NCBI GenBank assembly: GCA_021770065.1
Contig: JAETRR010000004.1
Coordinates: 26,985 to 90,984 of the forward strand
Source of the DNA: Lachnoclostridium sp.
GTDB lineage: Bacteria > Bacillota > Clostridia > Lachnospirales > Lachnospiraceae
DNA: 64,000 nt
Direction: 5' to 3'
Part shown: in pieces, positions 15,999 to 24,616 of the stretch
Position numbering within the stretch: position 1 is the stretch's first letter
Layout of the letters: every line of letters starts with the position of its first letter
Notes under the pieces: generated by a model
What the model was told of the DNA's origin: nothing
Seen by the model: only the letters and a program-made list of their open reading frames with translations
The model's database searches: none
Made by a program: the position numbers and the translations under genes

Positions 15999-18647
15999 TT
16001 ATACATATTCCTCTATGTACCGTTCAAATTCCTCCATTGTCATCAAAATCTCCCGGGGCTTTGTCCCCGCTTCTTCTCCCACAACACCGGCCTCCGCCAG
16101 CTGATCCATGATCCGGGCAGCCCGGTTAAATCCCACCTTGAACCATCTCTGGAGCATGCCGATGGAGGCTTTATCCTTTTCGATAATAAATTTCCCGGCC
16201 TCTGCAAACAGGGCATCCCGTTCCGGGCCTTCTCCCGAAGCAGCCGGATCCGCTGCCGCCGCCTGGACGGTATTCATATGCTCCTCCACCTCATTACTAT
16301 AGGAAGCTTCCGCATTGGTCTCCTTCAGAAATTCTACTACGGCTCCCACTTCCTCGTCCGAGACAAAGGCGCCCTGAACACGGACCGGCTTGGGATAGCC
16401 GTAGGGATAAAAGAGCATGTCGCCCTTTCCCAGAAGCTTCTCCGCCCCGTTCATATCCAGAATTGTCCGGGAATCCACGCCGGAAGATACGGCAAAAGCA
16501 ATCCGTGAGGGCATATTGGCTTTAATAAGTCCCGTAATGACATTCACGGAGGGACGCTGGGTGGCAATGATCAGATGAATGCCGGCCGCTCTTGCAAGCT
16601 GTGCCAGACGGCAGATGGCATCCTCCACCTCCCCCGGAGCCACCATCATCAGGTCAGCCAGCTCGTCCACCACAATGACAATCTGCGGCAGCTTCTCCGG
16701 TTTATTTTCATCCTCAATGTGTTCGATTGTTTTGATCTTTTCATTATATCCCTGAAGATTTCTTACATTGTAATCCGCAAAAAGCTTATAGCGCTTGGTC
16801 ATCTCTGCAACCGCCCAGTTCAAGGCGCCGGCTGCCTTTTTGGGATCTGTGACCACCGGAATGAAAAGATGGGGAATACCGTTATAAACACTCAGCTCTA
16901 CCACCTTTGGGTCAATCATAATCAGCTTGACCTCGTCCGGATCCGCTTTGTAGAGAATGCTCATAATCAGAGTATTGATACAGACAGATTTACCGGAACC
17001 TGTAGCTCCCGCGATCAGCAGATGGGGCATTTTCCCGATGTCCGTCACCATAATCTTTCCGGCAATGTCTTTTCCCACCGCAAAAGCTATTTTTGACTTA
17101 TGATTTTTAAATTCCGGGGATGCAGCCAGCTCCCGGAAGGATACAATCGCATTTTCCGCATTGGGAACCTCGATGCCCACTGCGGCTTTTCCCGGAATGG
17201 GAGCCTCGATCCGCACATCGGCCACAGCCAGATTCAGCTTGATATCGTCTGCCAGTGACACAATCTTGCTGACCTTTACGCCCTGATCCGGCTGAAGCTC
17301 ATAGCGGGTCACTGCCGGCCCCCGGCTTACATTGGTCACCGTCACTCCAACGCCGAAATCACGTAAGATCTGCTGAAGGTGAATGGCGGTCTCATGGAGG
17401 ATGCGGTCGGCATCCTTATTTTCGCTGCTTTTAACCTGTCTTAAAAGTTTAAGGGGCGGATACTGATAAACGGCTTTTTTGAAAAAGTGCTGTCCGCCGC
17501 CGGAAGGCCGGGATCCACCGGCAGATACCTCCTGCCCGGACGGCCGTGAAACGGGTTCCACCCGGCGGACGGAAGCTCCAGGAACAGGCTGCCCGGATGT
17601 TTCCCCGGGAGCGGGATCAGAACTCTGCTTTATGGTCTGTACCGGCAGTTCTTCCGGCTCCTGCTCTTCTTCCTCCCATTCTTCCGAACAGAATTCTTCC
17701 CGGACGGGCTCCTGTCCGGATTCCGGATCCGGCACCGTCCCGGCCTGCGCCGCTTCTTCTGCCTCCGGCTCCTCTACAGGCTTTCGCCGGCGCTGAATCG
17801 GGATCTCAAACATCTCGTCCAAATCCTTCAGATCCGGTTCGTCTGACAGGGTAATCTCTCTCATTTCATCCGTATAGGCCTCTTTTTTGATTGTAGTCCC
17901 CTCTAAATCCACACCGGAAATCTTCCGCTCCATACGGCTTTTTTTTCGTTCCTCTTCCTCTCTGGCTTCCTGCTCCGCCATAGCCTTCCTGCGCGCCTCT
18001 CTGCGCTCATCTGCCATTGCTTTATGGCGTCTTGCATCCTCCCTGGCCGTATCATAAACTTTTTTACTGCCCGTCTTAACGCCGCTGATAAAGGAACGCT
18101 CCGTAATCACAACCACACAGATAATCAGAAGCACCAGAAGCACCAGCCAGGCCCCGATGGTTCCGAAGGCTCCTGTAAGCACCTTACTTAACATACCGCC
18201 AAAGAATCCGCCGCCCGTCTTATGCTCTGCACTGTAGGCATAAAAAGCCGCCGCCGTCCCGGATCCGCCTTTTTCTCCGCTGACAAGCTGGGCAATTCCG
18301 CACAGAAGGAAAAAAGCTGTTCCCATAGCCGCTGCTTTTATCACTGCGATAGTATTCTCCCGGTTGGAGATAGAAAATGCCGTAACCAGAAACAGTCCGA
18401 CAGGCAGTATATATGCTGATATTCCAAAGAGTCCGAACATCGCACCGCTCACAAATCCGCCGGCCGCACCGCCGATGCCGAAATTGCTCAGAAGCAGCAG
18501 GACTGACACGGCAAAAAGGATGAGTATCTGAACCTCATCCCGGATAAATGCGGTCTCTTCCCGTTTCTTTGCAGCTGCCTTTCTTGAGGCAGCCGTTGTT
18601 TTCTTTTTCGTACCGGTCCGGCGTCTGCCGGATGTGCCTGTTGCCAT
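15999..18647 (-). CDS. ftsK: FtsK/SpoIIIE DNA translocase
   Basis: About 882 residues. Basic N-terminus, four membrane helices (about 35-190), a long charged and proline-rich linker (195-395), a motor domain with Walker [15 protein letters not shown] and Walker [13 protein letters not shown], and a C-terminal gamma winged helix ([24 protein letters not shown] pattern) that reads polar DNA sequences. It pumps chromosomal DNA at the division or sporulation septum. ATG at 18647 preferred; GGAGGGA lies ten bases upstream. The linker is rich in EE, EP and GQ and may be poorly conserved. Confidence 0.95.
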   Translation of the reverse strand: MATGTSGRRRTGTKKKTTAASRKAAAKKREETAFIRDEVQILILFAVSVLLLLSNFGIGGAAGGFVSGAMFGLFGISAYILPVGLFLVTAFSISNRENTIAVIKAAAMGTAFFLLCGIAQLVSGEKGGSGTAAAFYAYSAEHKTGGGFFGGMLSKVLTGAFGTIGAWLVLLVLLIICVVVITERSFISGVKTGSKKVYDTAREDARRHKAMADERREARRKAMAEQEAREEEERKKSRMERKISGVDLEGTTIKKEAYTDEMREITLSDEPDLKDLDEMFEIPIQRRRKPVEEPEAEEAAQAGTVPDPESGQEPVREEFCSEEWEEEEQEPEELPVQTIKQSSDPAPGETSGQPVPGASVRRVEPVSRPSGQEVSAGGSRPSGGGQHFFKKAVYQYPPLKLLRQVKSSENKDADRILHETAIHLQQILRDFGVGVTVTNVSRGPAVTRYELQPDQGVKVSKIVSLADDIKLNLAVADVRIEAPIPGKAAVGIEVPNAENAIVSFRELAASPEFKNHKSKIAFAVGKDIAGKIMVTDIGKMPHLLIAGATGSGKSVCINTLIMSILYKADPDEVKLIMIDPKVVELSVYNGIPHLFIPVVTDPKKAAGALNWAVAEMTKRYKLFADYNVRNLQGYNEKIKTIEHIEDENKPEKLPQIVIVVDELADLMMVAPGEVEDAICRLAQLARAAGIHLIIATQRPSVNVITGLIKANMPSRIAFAVSSGVDSRTILDMNGAEKLLGKGDMLFYPYGYPKPVRVQGAFVSDEEVGAVVEFLKETNAEASYSNEVEEHMNTVQAAAADPAASGEGPERDALFAEAGKFIIEKDKASIGMLQRWFKVGFNRAARIMDQLAEAGVVGEEAGTKPREILMTMEEFERYIEEYV

Positions 18648-18686
18648 ATAAATCAAGTCCCTCCCAGTTCTAACTAACCAAACGTC

Positions 18687-18715
18687 ATTGTATCATTATT
18701 CTTCGGAAAAGTAAA
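18687..18715 (-). promoter_or_regulatory. Promoter of ftsK
   Basis: Minus strand TTTACT (18715-18710), 17-base spacer, TACAAT (18692-18687). Confidence 0.55.
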
Positions 18716-18725
18716 CAAGCAGGCT

Positions 18726-18768
18726 GAGGATTCGTTACTGTTCACTCCGTGAACAGTAACGAGGATTC
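18726..18768. repeat. 27-bp palindrome flanked by 8-bp direct repeats (copy 1)
   Basis: Palindrome arms GTTACTGTTCAC and GTGAACAGTAAC around TCC (18734-18760), immediately flanked by GAGGATTC (18726-18733) and GAGGATTC (18761-18768). The right repeat overlaps the TRIC stop codon. A second copy with different flanks is at 22795-22859. Confidence 0.75.
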
Positions 18769-19468
18769 ATCCGATCCGGGGCAGGTTCCACCGGTAATGC
18801 ATCGCCAGAAGGCGGACAACAATCACTACAACTGCCCCTAATGCCATAGAGGCCAGCTTTCCGAGCCTTTCACCTGTATACACACAGGCAGCAGCGCCTG
18901 CAATGGATGCGCAGGCATAGATGTGCTTCGTCAGAATATAAGGCTTTTCCTGTGCTATCACATCGCGCAGAAGGCCGCCGCCCACACCCGTGATAACACC
19001 CACGAAAATCAAAAGAAAGGTCTGATCATAGCCAAGGCTTCTTGCCGTATTGATACCCACTACCGTAAAGATCCCCAGGCCGAGGGCGTCAAAGAGGGTC
19101 ATGGTCTTGTCATAGGCCGACGCAAGCTTCTCCTGTATCGCACTATGACGCACATATTCCCGGAACATGCCGCCCGTATCCTCCGAAGACGAAAGGCCTC
19201 TGCCCCTTAGGATATATAAAACCAGAAACAGAAAGATCGACATGCCTAAGGCTACCATGGTATAGACGGGATTGCGGAACATATTCGGAGGTGTACAGCC
19301 CAGAATCAGATCCCGTATCACTCCGCCTCCCACAGAGGTAATCACCCCAAGCACGCAGACGCCGAACAAATCCATGTCCTTGCGGATTGCCAGCATGGCC
19401 CCGGAGGAGGCAAAAACGATTGTCCCTACAATTTCCATTGTAAATAGAATCAATTCCGAATAGTCCAC
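18767..19468 (-). CDS. TRIC-family (UPF0126/YadS) membrane channel
   Basis: 233 residues with seven hydrophobic segments formed by two TRIC-type repeats, each with a glycine-rich motif: ITSVGGGVIRDLILG and ITGVGGGLLRDVIAQE. Prokaryotic TRIC proteins form trimeric cation or amino-acid channels. Start is GTG at 19468 with AGGAG upstream, six bases after the nitroreductase stop, so the two are co-transcribed. A palindromic repeat lies at its 3' end. Confidence 0.88.
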   Translation of the reverse strand: MDYSELILFTMEIVGTIVFASSGAMLAIRKDMDLFGVCVLGVITSVGGGVIRDLILGCTPPNMFRNPVYTMVALGMSIFLFLVLYILRGRGLSSSEDTGGMFREYVRHSAIQEKLASAYDKTMTLFDALGLGIFTVVGINTARSLGYDQTFLLIFVGVITGVGGGLLRDVIAQEKPYILTKHIYACASIAGAAACVYTGERLGKLASMALGAVVVIVVRLLAMHYRWNLPRIG

Positions 19469-19474
19469 GCAGTT

Positions 19475-20011
19475 TTACTCCTGTTTTCCAAATCCATTAA
19501 ACCATGCCCTCTCCTCAAATGCCTTCTTTACCTTTTTCTCGGGCAGAGGATCAGCCGGAACTCCCACTGGCAGGACGCAGACCAGACGGCATTCCTCGGG
19601 CGCGCCTGCCAGATCCGCTATTTCTTTGGCACAGTTACGCACGTTTCCCTCGTACCAGCAGGTCTCATAGCCTAAAGATTTGATGGCCAGAAGCATATTT
19701 TCCATGGCTGCGCCGTAGTCCTGCACATGATAGCAATGGCCGTCCACGCCTTCAATTTCCTGGGTAAATACCAGAATCCAGGCCGGAGCCGACTGGCAGG
19801 AGGGCTTGGGAAATATCTGCTTAAGGGCGCTTAAAAGCGCCTCGTCATCCACTGCCACAAAAGATGTTGTCTGGCGGTTGCAGCCGGAGGGCGCAGCAAT
19901 CCCGGCTTTTAAAATCACAGTAAGATCCTCCCTCGGCACCGGCGTGCCCTCAAATGCGCCGCGGTAACTGCTGCGGCTGAAAATCGTTTCCAGTGTCTGA
20001 TTCATTGACAT
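19475..20011 (-). CDS. Nitroreductase-family FMN protein
   Basis: 178 residues. FMN-binding start FSRSSYRGAFEGTPVPREDL, active-site region AGIAAPSGCNRQTT, and GAAMENMLLAIKSLGYETCWYEG, all standard for NAD(P)H:flavin nitroreductases. The physiological substrate is unknown. A good AGGAGG precedes the ATG. It lies between YoaK and TRIC genes on the same strand. Confidence 0.88.
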   Translation of the reverse strand: MSMNQTLETIFSRSSYRGAFEGTPVPREDLTVILKAGIAAPSGCNRQTTSFVAVDDEALLSALKQIFPKPSCQSAPAWILVFTQEIEGVDGHCYHVQDYGAAMENMLLAIKSLGYETCWYEGNVRNCAKEIADLAGAPEECRLVCVLPVGVPADPLPEKKVKKAFEERAWFNGFGKQE

Positions 20012-20055
20012 TTTACATTACCTCCTAAATATTATTTTACAGCTGTCATCTGCTG

Positions 20056-20742
20056 CTATTTCTCCGGCACGGCCTGCTCCGCCGGGGGGATAAACATAAT
20101 GACAAATACCATAAGCAGCAGCAGGCATACGATCAGCACGGAACGCTCCAGAAACGTCCGGGTTATGGCCGTTCCCAGGACTGCCCCCAGGATAAAAAAC
20201 AGGATAATTCCGTAATACTGCAGGCTTTTTTTCCGTGCTTCTTTGTCTTTGTTGATGTTGTAATAAAAAAGCTGCTCCGTGGCGCTGCGCAGATTTCCCG
20301 TACACATGGTAGTGGCATATGCACTTCCGTTAAAACGCCGGAAGCTCTCCACCTGCATAGAGCAAACAAAGGATACTGCTGAGTTAATGAGATCATCGCA
20401 CACGCCGGAGGGGGTAAACGCTATCACCCACAGCACCACAAACTCAATGACAATCACTATCTGCCGCCAGTGGAGTCCCGGATTATAGCGGAATCTCCTC
20501 CGCACGTACTCCGTAATCAGGATTCCCGCCATAAAGGCCAGGATCGGGTACATATAAAATAAAATCTTGTCCCAGTTCTTATCGGCCACATTGATGCCTA
20601 GAAGGACAATATTGCCTGTCTGGGCATTGGCAAACACGCCGCCCCGGCAGATGTAGGTATAGACATCCAGATATCCGCCGGCAATGGCCAATAAAACACC
20701 CACCAAATAGGATTCCGATGCCTTTTCCAAACGAAGCTTCAT
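20056..20742 (-). CDS. YoaK/DUF1275-family membrane protein
   Basis: 228 residues with six hydrophobic segments. Family signature near the N-terminus: LLAIAGGYLDVYTYICRGGVFANAQTGNIVLLG, then TTMCTGNLR in the middle. Function unknown; some relatives are linked to sulfate or small-anion transport. AGGAG precedes the ATG at 20742. Confidence 0.87.
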   Translation of the reverse strand: MKLRLEKASESYLVGVLLAIAGGYLDVYTYICRGGVFANAQTGNIVLLGINVADKNWDKILFYMYPILAFMAGILITEYVRRRFRYNPGLHWRQIVIVIEFVVLWVIAFTPSGVCDDLINSAVSFVCSMQVESFRRFNGSAYATTMCTGNLRSATEQLFYYNINKDKEARKKSLQYYGIILFFILGAVLGTAITRTFLERSVLIVCLLLLMVFVIMFIPPAEQAVPEK

Positions 20743-20805
20743 GTTTTGACGCTCCTTTTATGTAAACTCTCTATAAATTCAACCGCTTCTTTTTCATCGC
20801 CCTTA

Positions 20806-20834
20806 AGTATAACGGACTTTCTGGCATTTTACAA
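20806..20834 (-). promoter_or_regulatory. Promoter of yoaK-like gene
   Basis: Minus strand TTGTAA (20834-20829), 17-base spacer, TATACT (20811-20806). The surrounding 70 bases closely resemble those upstream of the AAA gene (22741-22769). Confidence 0.6.
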
Positions 20835-21010
20835 TAATTACTTGCTGACAGCCGCTGTCCCCAAAAACAGCAAACCGCCCGAGGCATCATAGCCGCAAAT
20901 GCGGATAATTCTGACGGGCTGGTTAAAAAGGTCTGTTTTTATAGAGTTTGAAAATACCCCCTGCAAGACCGAAGGGTGCGTGTATACGGTATTGTAAAAG
21001 GCCGGACTCC

Positions 21011-22699
21011 CTACCCTGCCCCAATCAAAACTTTTTTCCCACAGAACGCAAAGGCGTATTTTCTGATCCGCTCCTTTGAAATACCCTTTCCTTCCAAAGC
21101 CGCCTCATACTTCTGTTCCTCTATCTGCTTTAAGGCTGCCTGTACCGTGTCGGAGAGCTCCCGCTCTTCCTCCTCATCCTGCACCTTGAATTCCAGAATC
21201 ATAGCATCATCCCGGGCATTTTTCGGCTCCAGCATCACATCATATCTTCCAAAACCGCTTTCCCGATTGGAAATAAGTGCATAGCGATTCGAAAGCTCCA
21301 CCATCAGTCCCAGAACAAAACCATGATAAAAACGCTCCGGCTCCGCCCCGGAGGGATGCTTTCCTGTGTCAAAGTAGCTGAAAGTAGCAAGAGCCACCCG
21401 GTTCATATAGGCATTCATGGCCTTCAGGTCATTTTTCAGCAATGCCTTTATGAATTCGTTATAGCTGCCATCGGAATCGGAAAACCATCCCCGAATCATA
21501 TTGGCAAACATAATGCCTACTTCCTTATTGGTCAGCACCAGACTGTAAATCCAGCTTCCGTCTTCCTCCGTAAACTCCACTTGGAGGGTTTTCAGATAAC
21601 CGCTTGCAAGCAGAAGGCTCCAGACGGAATTTCTCTTGCTGTTCAACTCGCCGTACACAATCTGCTCGTCAATCTCTACCCGGAGAGTTCCGCCTTTTAA
21701 TAGATTTTCAAATTCCTGCTTGATTTCTTTGTTTCCTTCTCGGATCAGCTTTCCCACTAAACTGTTGGAACTGGAATTTGCCCAGTAAACACCTAATCTT
21801 TTTTTATCCAGATAATTTAAGATCGACCAGGGATTGTAGATATCTGTACGGCTTCCAAAGGTGAAACCATCATACCATTTCTTTACCTCCTGCTTTCGCT
21901 CCGGCAGTTCAAACTCCTCTAGCGCCTCAAAAACCTCTTCCTCCGTAAACCCAAAACTGTCAGAATATTTGTCAGAAGTAGTTGTCACAACCTCCAGATT
22001 GTTGAGATCCGAGAAAATGGATTCTCTGCTCACCCTGGTAATGCCCGTCATAACAGCCCGTTCCAGATAGGGATTCGTCTTAAAGGCAGCATTAAAAAGA
22101 CTTCTGGTAAATGCCGTCAGTTCCTCCCAGTATCCGTCCACGTAAGCCTCCTGCATAGGGGTATCGTATTCGTCCAGCAGAATGATCACATTTTTTCCAT
22201 AATAACGTGACAGAAAATCTGACATTTTATGCACAGCCCAGGTTGCCGTCACTTCCTCCATGCGGCAGTTCACGCTGCGAAAATATACTTTTTCCTCCTC
22301 TGTCAGCAAATCGCCCTCCAGAAGAAAAATGTTTTTATTATACAAATCCGTCAATATCTGAAAGATTCTCTGAATTGCAGCCTTGTACCCCTTTTCCTTC
22401 ACGCTGGCAAAGGACAGGCTGATAACCGGATAAGTTCCCTGAAGCTTACGAAACTTCTCACTCTCCCAAATGGAGAGCCCCTCAAACAGTTCACTTCTCT
22501 TTGCATAATTTACAGAAAAAAACTGCTCCGTCATACTCATAGCCAGTGTTTTTCCAAATCTTCTGGGCCGTGTAATCAGTGTTACACTGTCCCCGCTCTC
22601 CCACCATTCCCGGATAAACGACGTTTTATCGATATAAAAGTATCCTTCTCTTCGAATAGTCTCATAGTTCTGACATCCGATGCTTATGGTTCTCGCCAC
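21011..22699 (-). CDS. AAA-ATPase-like protein with PD-(D/E)XK nuclease-like C-terminus
   Basis: 562 residues from GTG 22699, chosen because AGGAGGGAAGG lies just before it and because the family begins ARTISIG..YETIRREGYFYIDKT. Walker A-like RPRRFGKT, Walker B ILLDEYDTPMQ, and near the C-terminus GRYDVMLEPKNARDDAMILEFKVQDEEEE, the D..ExK nuclease core. This family is abundant and often multi-copy in gut anaerobes; role unproven, possibly a mobile or defence-related nuclease. It is a single-gene unit with its own promoter. Confidence 0.85.
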   Translation of the reverse strand: MARTISIGCQNYETIRREGYFYIDKTSFIREWWESGDSVTLITRPRRFGKTLAMSMTEQFFSVNYAKRSELFEGLSIWESEKFRKLQGTYPVISLSFASVKEKGYKAAIQRIFQILTDLYNKNIFLLEGDLLTEEEKVYFRSVNCRMEEVTATWAVHKMSDFLSRYYGKNVIILLDEYDTPMQEAYVDGYWEELTAFTRSLFNAAFKTNPYLERAVMTGITRVSRESIFSDLNNLEVVTTTSDKYSDSFGFTEEEVFEALEEFELPERKQEVKKWYDGFTFGSRTDIYNPWSILNYLDKKRLGVYWANSSSNSLVGKLIREGNKEIKQEFENLLKGGTLRVEIDEQIVYGELNSKRNSVWSLLLASGYLKTLQVEFTEEDGSWIYSLVLTNKEVGIMFANMIRGWFSDSDGSYNEFIKALLKNDLKAMNAYMNRVALATFSYFDTGKHPSGAEPERFYHGFVLGLMVELSNRYALISNRESGFGRYDVMLEPKNARDDAMILEFKVQDEEEERELSDTVQAALKQIEEQKYEAALEGKGISKERIRKYAFAFCGKKVLIGAG

Positions 22700-22740
22700 A
22701 GTCCTTCCCTCCTTTTCCTGCCGCTTTTTCATCTGCCCTA

Positions 22741-22769
22741 AGTATAGCGGATTTTTAAATATTTTACAA
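22741..22769 (-). promoter_or_regulatory. Promoter of the AAA/PD-DExK gene
   Basis: Minus strand TTGTAA (22769-22764), 17-base spacer, TATACT (22746-22741). Shares spacer edges and flanks with the promoter at 20806-20834. Confidence 0.6.
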
Positions 22770-22794
22770 TTATTACTTGCCTGCTGACATCCCT

Positions 22795-22859
22795 GAGTTA
22801 CTGTCCATGTGTTGCTGTCCATGTGTTGCTGTTCGCTCCGTGACCAGTAACGTCCATGT
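22795..22859. repeat. 27-bp palindrome flanked by 8-bp direct repeats (copy 2) with partial tandem copies
   Basis: The core palindrome has arms GTTGCTGTTCGC and GTGACCAGTAAC around TCC, related to the copy at 18734-18760. It is flanked on both sides by GTCCATGT. To its left are two further units, GTTACT-GTCCATGT and GTTGCT-GTCCATGT, looking like element ends joined to the same flank. Confidence 0.7.
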
Positions 22860-22881
22860 TTCAGTCCGCATCATTATAAAA

Positions 22882-22933
22882 AATTCTTAAAAAGTAATGC
22901 CGCAAAATAAGTTGTTCTCTTATCCTGCGGCAT
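22882..22933 (-). terminator. Terminator of fumarase operon
   Basis: Arms ATGCCGCA (22897-22904) and TGCGGCAT (22926-22933) with an inner AATAAG/CTTATT pairing; on the minus strand a run of T residues follows. Confidence 0.75.
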
Positions 22934-22957
22934 CCTCTGTTATTCACATATCGTCTT

Positions 22958-23515
22958 TTACTTCTGAGAAGCTAAATACGCTGCTTTCCCTTCCTCATAA
23001 AGATTTTTCCCCTCACTGTCAATAATCACTACAAGGGGCATATCCTCCACATAGAGCTTCCGAAGTGCTTCCGCCCCCAGATCCTCGTAGGCGATCAGCT
23101 CACACTTCTTAATACATTTTGCCAGAAGTGCACCTGCTCCGCCGATGGCTCCAAAGTAAACGCCGTGATATTTTTTCATAGCCTCCACAACCTCCGGCAG
23201 TCTGGCACCCTTGCCAATCATACCTCTGGCGCCGACCGACATCATAGTAGGCGCATAGGCATCCATCCGTCCGCTGGTGGTAGGCCCGGCAGAGCCAATC
23301 ACCTGTCCCGGCTTGGCCGGAGTAGGCCCCACATAGTAAATGGTAGCATCTGTGGGATCAAAGGGAAGCTCCTCGCCTCTTGAGAGCGCCTCGCACATCC
23401 TTTTATGTCCCGCATCTCTGGATGTATAGATAGTCCCGGTCAGATAAACACTGTCTCCGGCATGAAGCGTCTTTGCTGTTTCCTCTGTAAGGGGCAATTG
23501 AATATGTTTCTCCAT
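22958..23515 (-). CDS. fumB: Class I fumarate hydratase, beta subunit
   Basis: 185 residues corresponding to the C-terminal part of one-chain class I fumarases. Seen: GDSVYLTGTIYTSRDAGHKRM, GPTTSGRMDAYAP, IGKGARLPEVVEAMKKYHGVYFGAIGGAGAL. With the alpha subunit it interconverts fumarate and malate. L-tartrate dehydratase is a close relative and cannot be excluded. One base after the alpha subunit stop. The symbol is used in the sense of fumarase beta subunit. Confidence 0.9.
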   Translation of the reverse strand: MEKHIQLPLTEETAKTLHAGDSVYLTGTIYTSRDAGHKRMCEALSRGEELPFDPTDATIYYVGPTPAKPGQVIGSAGPTTSGRMDAYAPTMMSVGARGMIGKGARLPEVVEAMKKYHGVYFGAIGGAGALLAKCIKKCELIAYEDLGAEALRKLYVEDMPLVVIIDSEGKNLYEEGKAAYLASQK

Positions 23516-23516
23516 C

Positions 23517-24359
23517 CTAGATCACCTCCGTCTTATGGCGTGTCACATGGCAGTTGATATTCACTGCACAGGGCATACCTGCAATATGGGTGGGCAGGGT
23601 CTCAATATTGAGAGCCAGTGCCGTAGTCTTTCCGCCAAAGCCCTGGGGCCCGATGCCGAGCTTATTAATCTTTTCCAGCATCTCCGCCTCCAGATCCGCA
23701 TAATAGGGATCCGGATTCCGCTCGTCCGTGCTGCGCATCAGAGCCTTCTTCGCGAGCAGCGCACACTTGTCAAAGGTGCCGCCGATTCCCACGCCCACAA
23801 CCATAGGCGGACATGGATTGGGGCCGGCTGTCTCCACTGTCTCCAGAATAAAATCCTTGATTCCCTCAATTCCCGCAGAGGGCTTAAACATACGGATAGC
23901 GCTCATATTCTCGCTTCCAAACCCCTTAGGGCCAACCGTCACCTTAATCTGCTCCCCGGGAACAATCTCCGTATAAAGCATGGCCGGGGTATTGTCTCCC
24001 GTATTTCCACGGCGTACCGGGTCCTTTACCACGGATTTCCGAAGATATCCTTTGTCATAGCCGCGGCGTACACCTTCGTCCACGGCTTCCCTTAAATCGC
24101 CGCCCGCGATATGCACATCCTGTCCAATCTCCAGGAATACACAAGCCATTCCGGTATCCTGACAGATGGGAACGCTCTCCTGTTCCGCAATCTCAAAGTT
24201 CGTAATAATCTTATCCAGTACCCCCCGGGCAATCTCCCAGTCCTCGCATGCCCGGCAGCGCCGGATGGCACCCTGGACATCCTTGGGAAGATACTGATTT
24301 GCTTCAATACATAATTTCTCCACAACATCTGTAATCTGCTGTGCCTGAATCTCACGCAT
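23517..24359 (-). CDS. fumA: Class I fumarate hydratase, alpha subunit
   Basis: 280 residues. The three cysteines that hold the oxygen-sensitive 4Fe-4S cluster are in VPICQDTGMA, GPNPCPPMV and GTFDKCALLAKKAL. MREIQAQQI is the expected start; ATG 24359 has AGGAGG nine bases upstream, better than TTG at 24365. Fits the reductive branch toward fumarate reductase encoded at 61.5-64 kb. Confidence 0.92.
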   Translation of the reverse strand: MREIQAQQITDVVEKLCIEANQYLPKDVQGAIRRCRACEDWEIARGVLDKIITNFEIAEQESVPICQDTGMACVFLEIGQDVHIAGGDLREAVDEGVRRGYDKGYLRKSVVKDPVRRGNTGDNTPAMLYTEIVPGEQIKVTVGPKGFGSENMSAIRMFKPSAGIEGIKDFILETVETAGPNPCPPMVVGVGIGGTFDKCALLAKKALMRSTDERNPDPYYADLEAEMLEKINKLGIGPQGFGGKTTALALNIETLPTHIAGMPCAVNINCHVTRHKTEVI

Positions 24360-24397
24360 GAGCAATCACCTCCTGAATTTAATATTTATAATGAAAT

Positions 24398-24511
24398 TTA
24401 TTTCATTCCACCCTGTCTTTTGGCCGCCTGCTTTTGCCGCCTTGCTTCCCTGGCCTTTTTCTTAAGCCTGTAGTAAAGCTCAAGGGCCATCTGATTTGCA
24501 ATCTGTCCCAT
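24398..24511 (-). CDS. Small basic protein upstream of fumarase genes (37 aa)
   Basis: 37 codons, MGQIANQMALELYYRLKKKA then a run rich in Arg, Lys, Gln and Ala. AAAGGAG lies nine bases before the ATG, and the stop is 38 bases before fumA, in the same transcript. It would form one long basic helix. No family recognised. It could be a leader, an RNA-binding peptide or chance. Confidence 0.45.
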   Translation of the reverse strand: MGQIANQMALELYYRLKKKAREARRQKQAAKRQGGMK

Positions 24512-24580
24512 CCAATCTGTCTCCTTTCCAGCGTAAGCCAAAACCTATATCTCAAACATTCGTTTTAAACTCTATATCTG

Positions 24581-24609
24581 ATTTTAAAATAAATCGGCGA
24601 TAATTGCAA
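24581..24609 (-). promoter_or_regulatory. Promoter of small protein-fumA-fumB operon
   Basis: Minus strand TTGCAA (24609-24604), 17-base spacer, TAAAAT (24586-24581). Confidence 0.55.
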
Positions 24610-24616
24610 TGCATAT

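Noticed and set aside
17479..17854. Frames opposite the ftsK linker
   Set aside because: Pro/Ser/Gly-rich readings are shadows of the charged linker of FtsK.
18726..18768. Simple ftsK or TRIC terminator
   Set aside because: The palindrome lacks a U-run and has matching 8-bp flanks, and a related copy elsewhere has the same layout; a repeat element explains this better, although it may also affect transcript ends.
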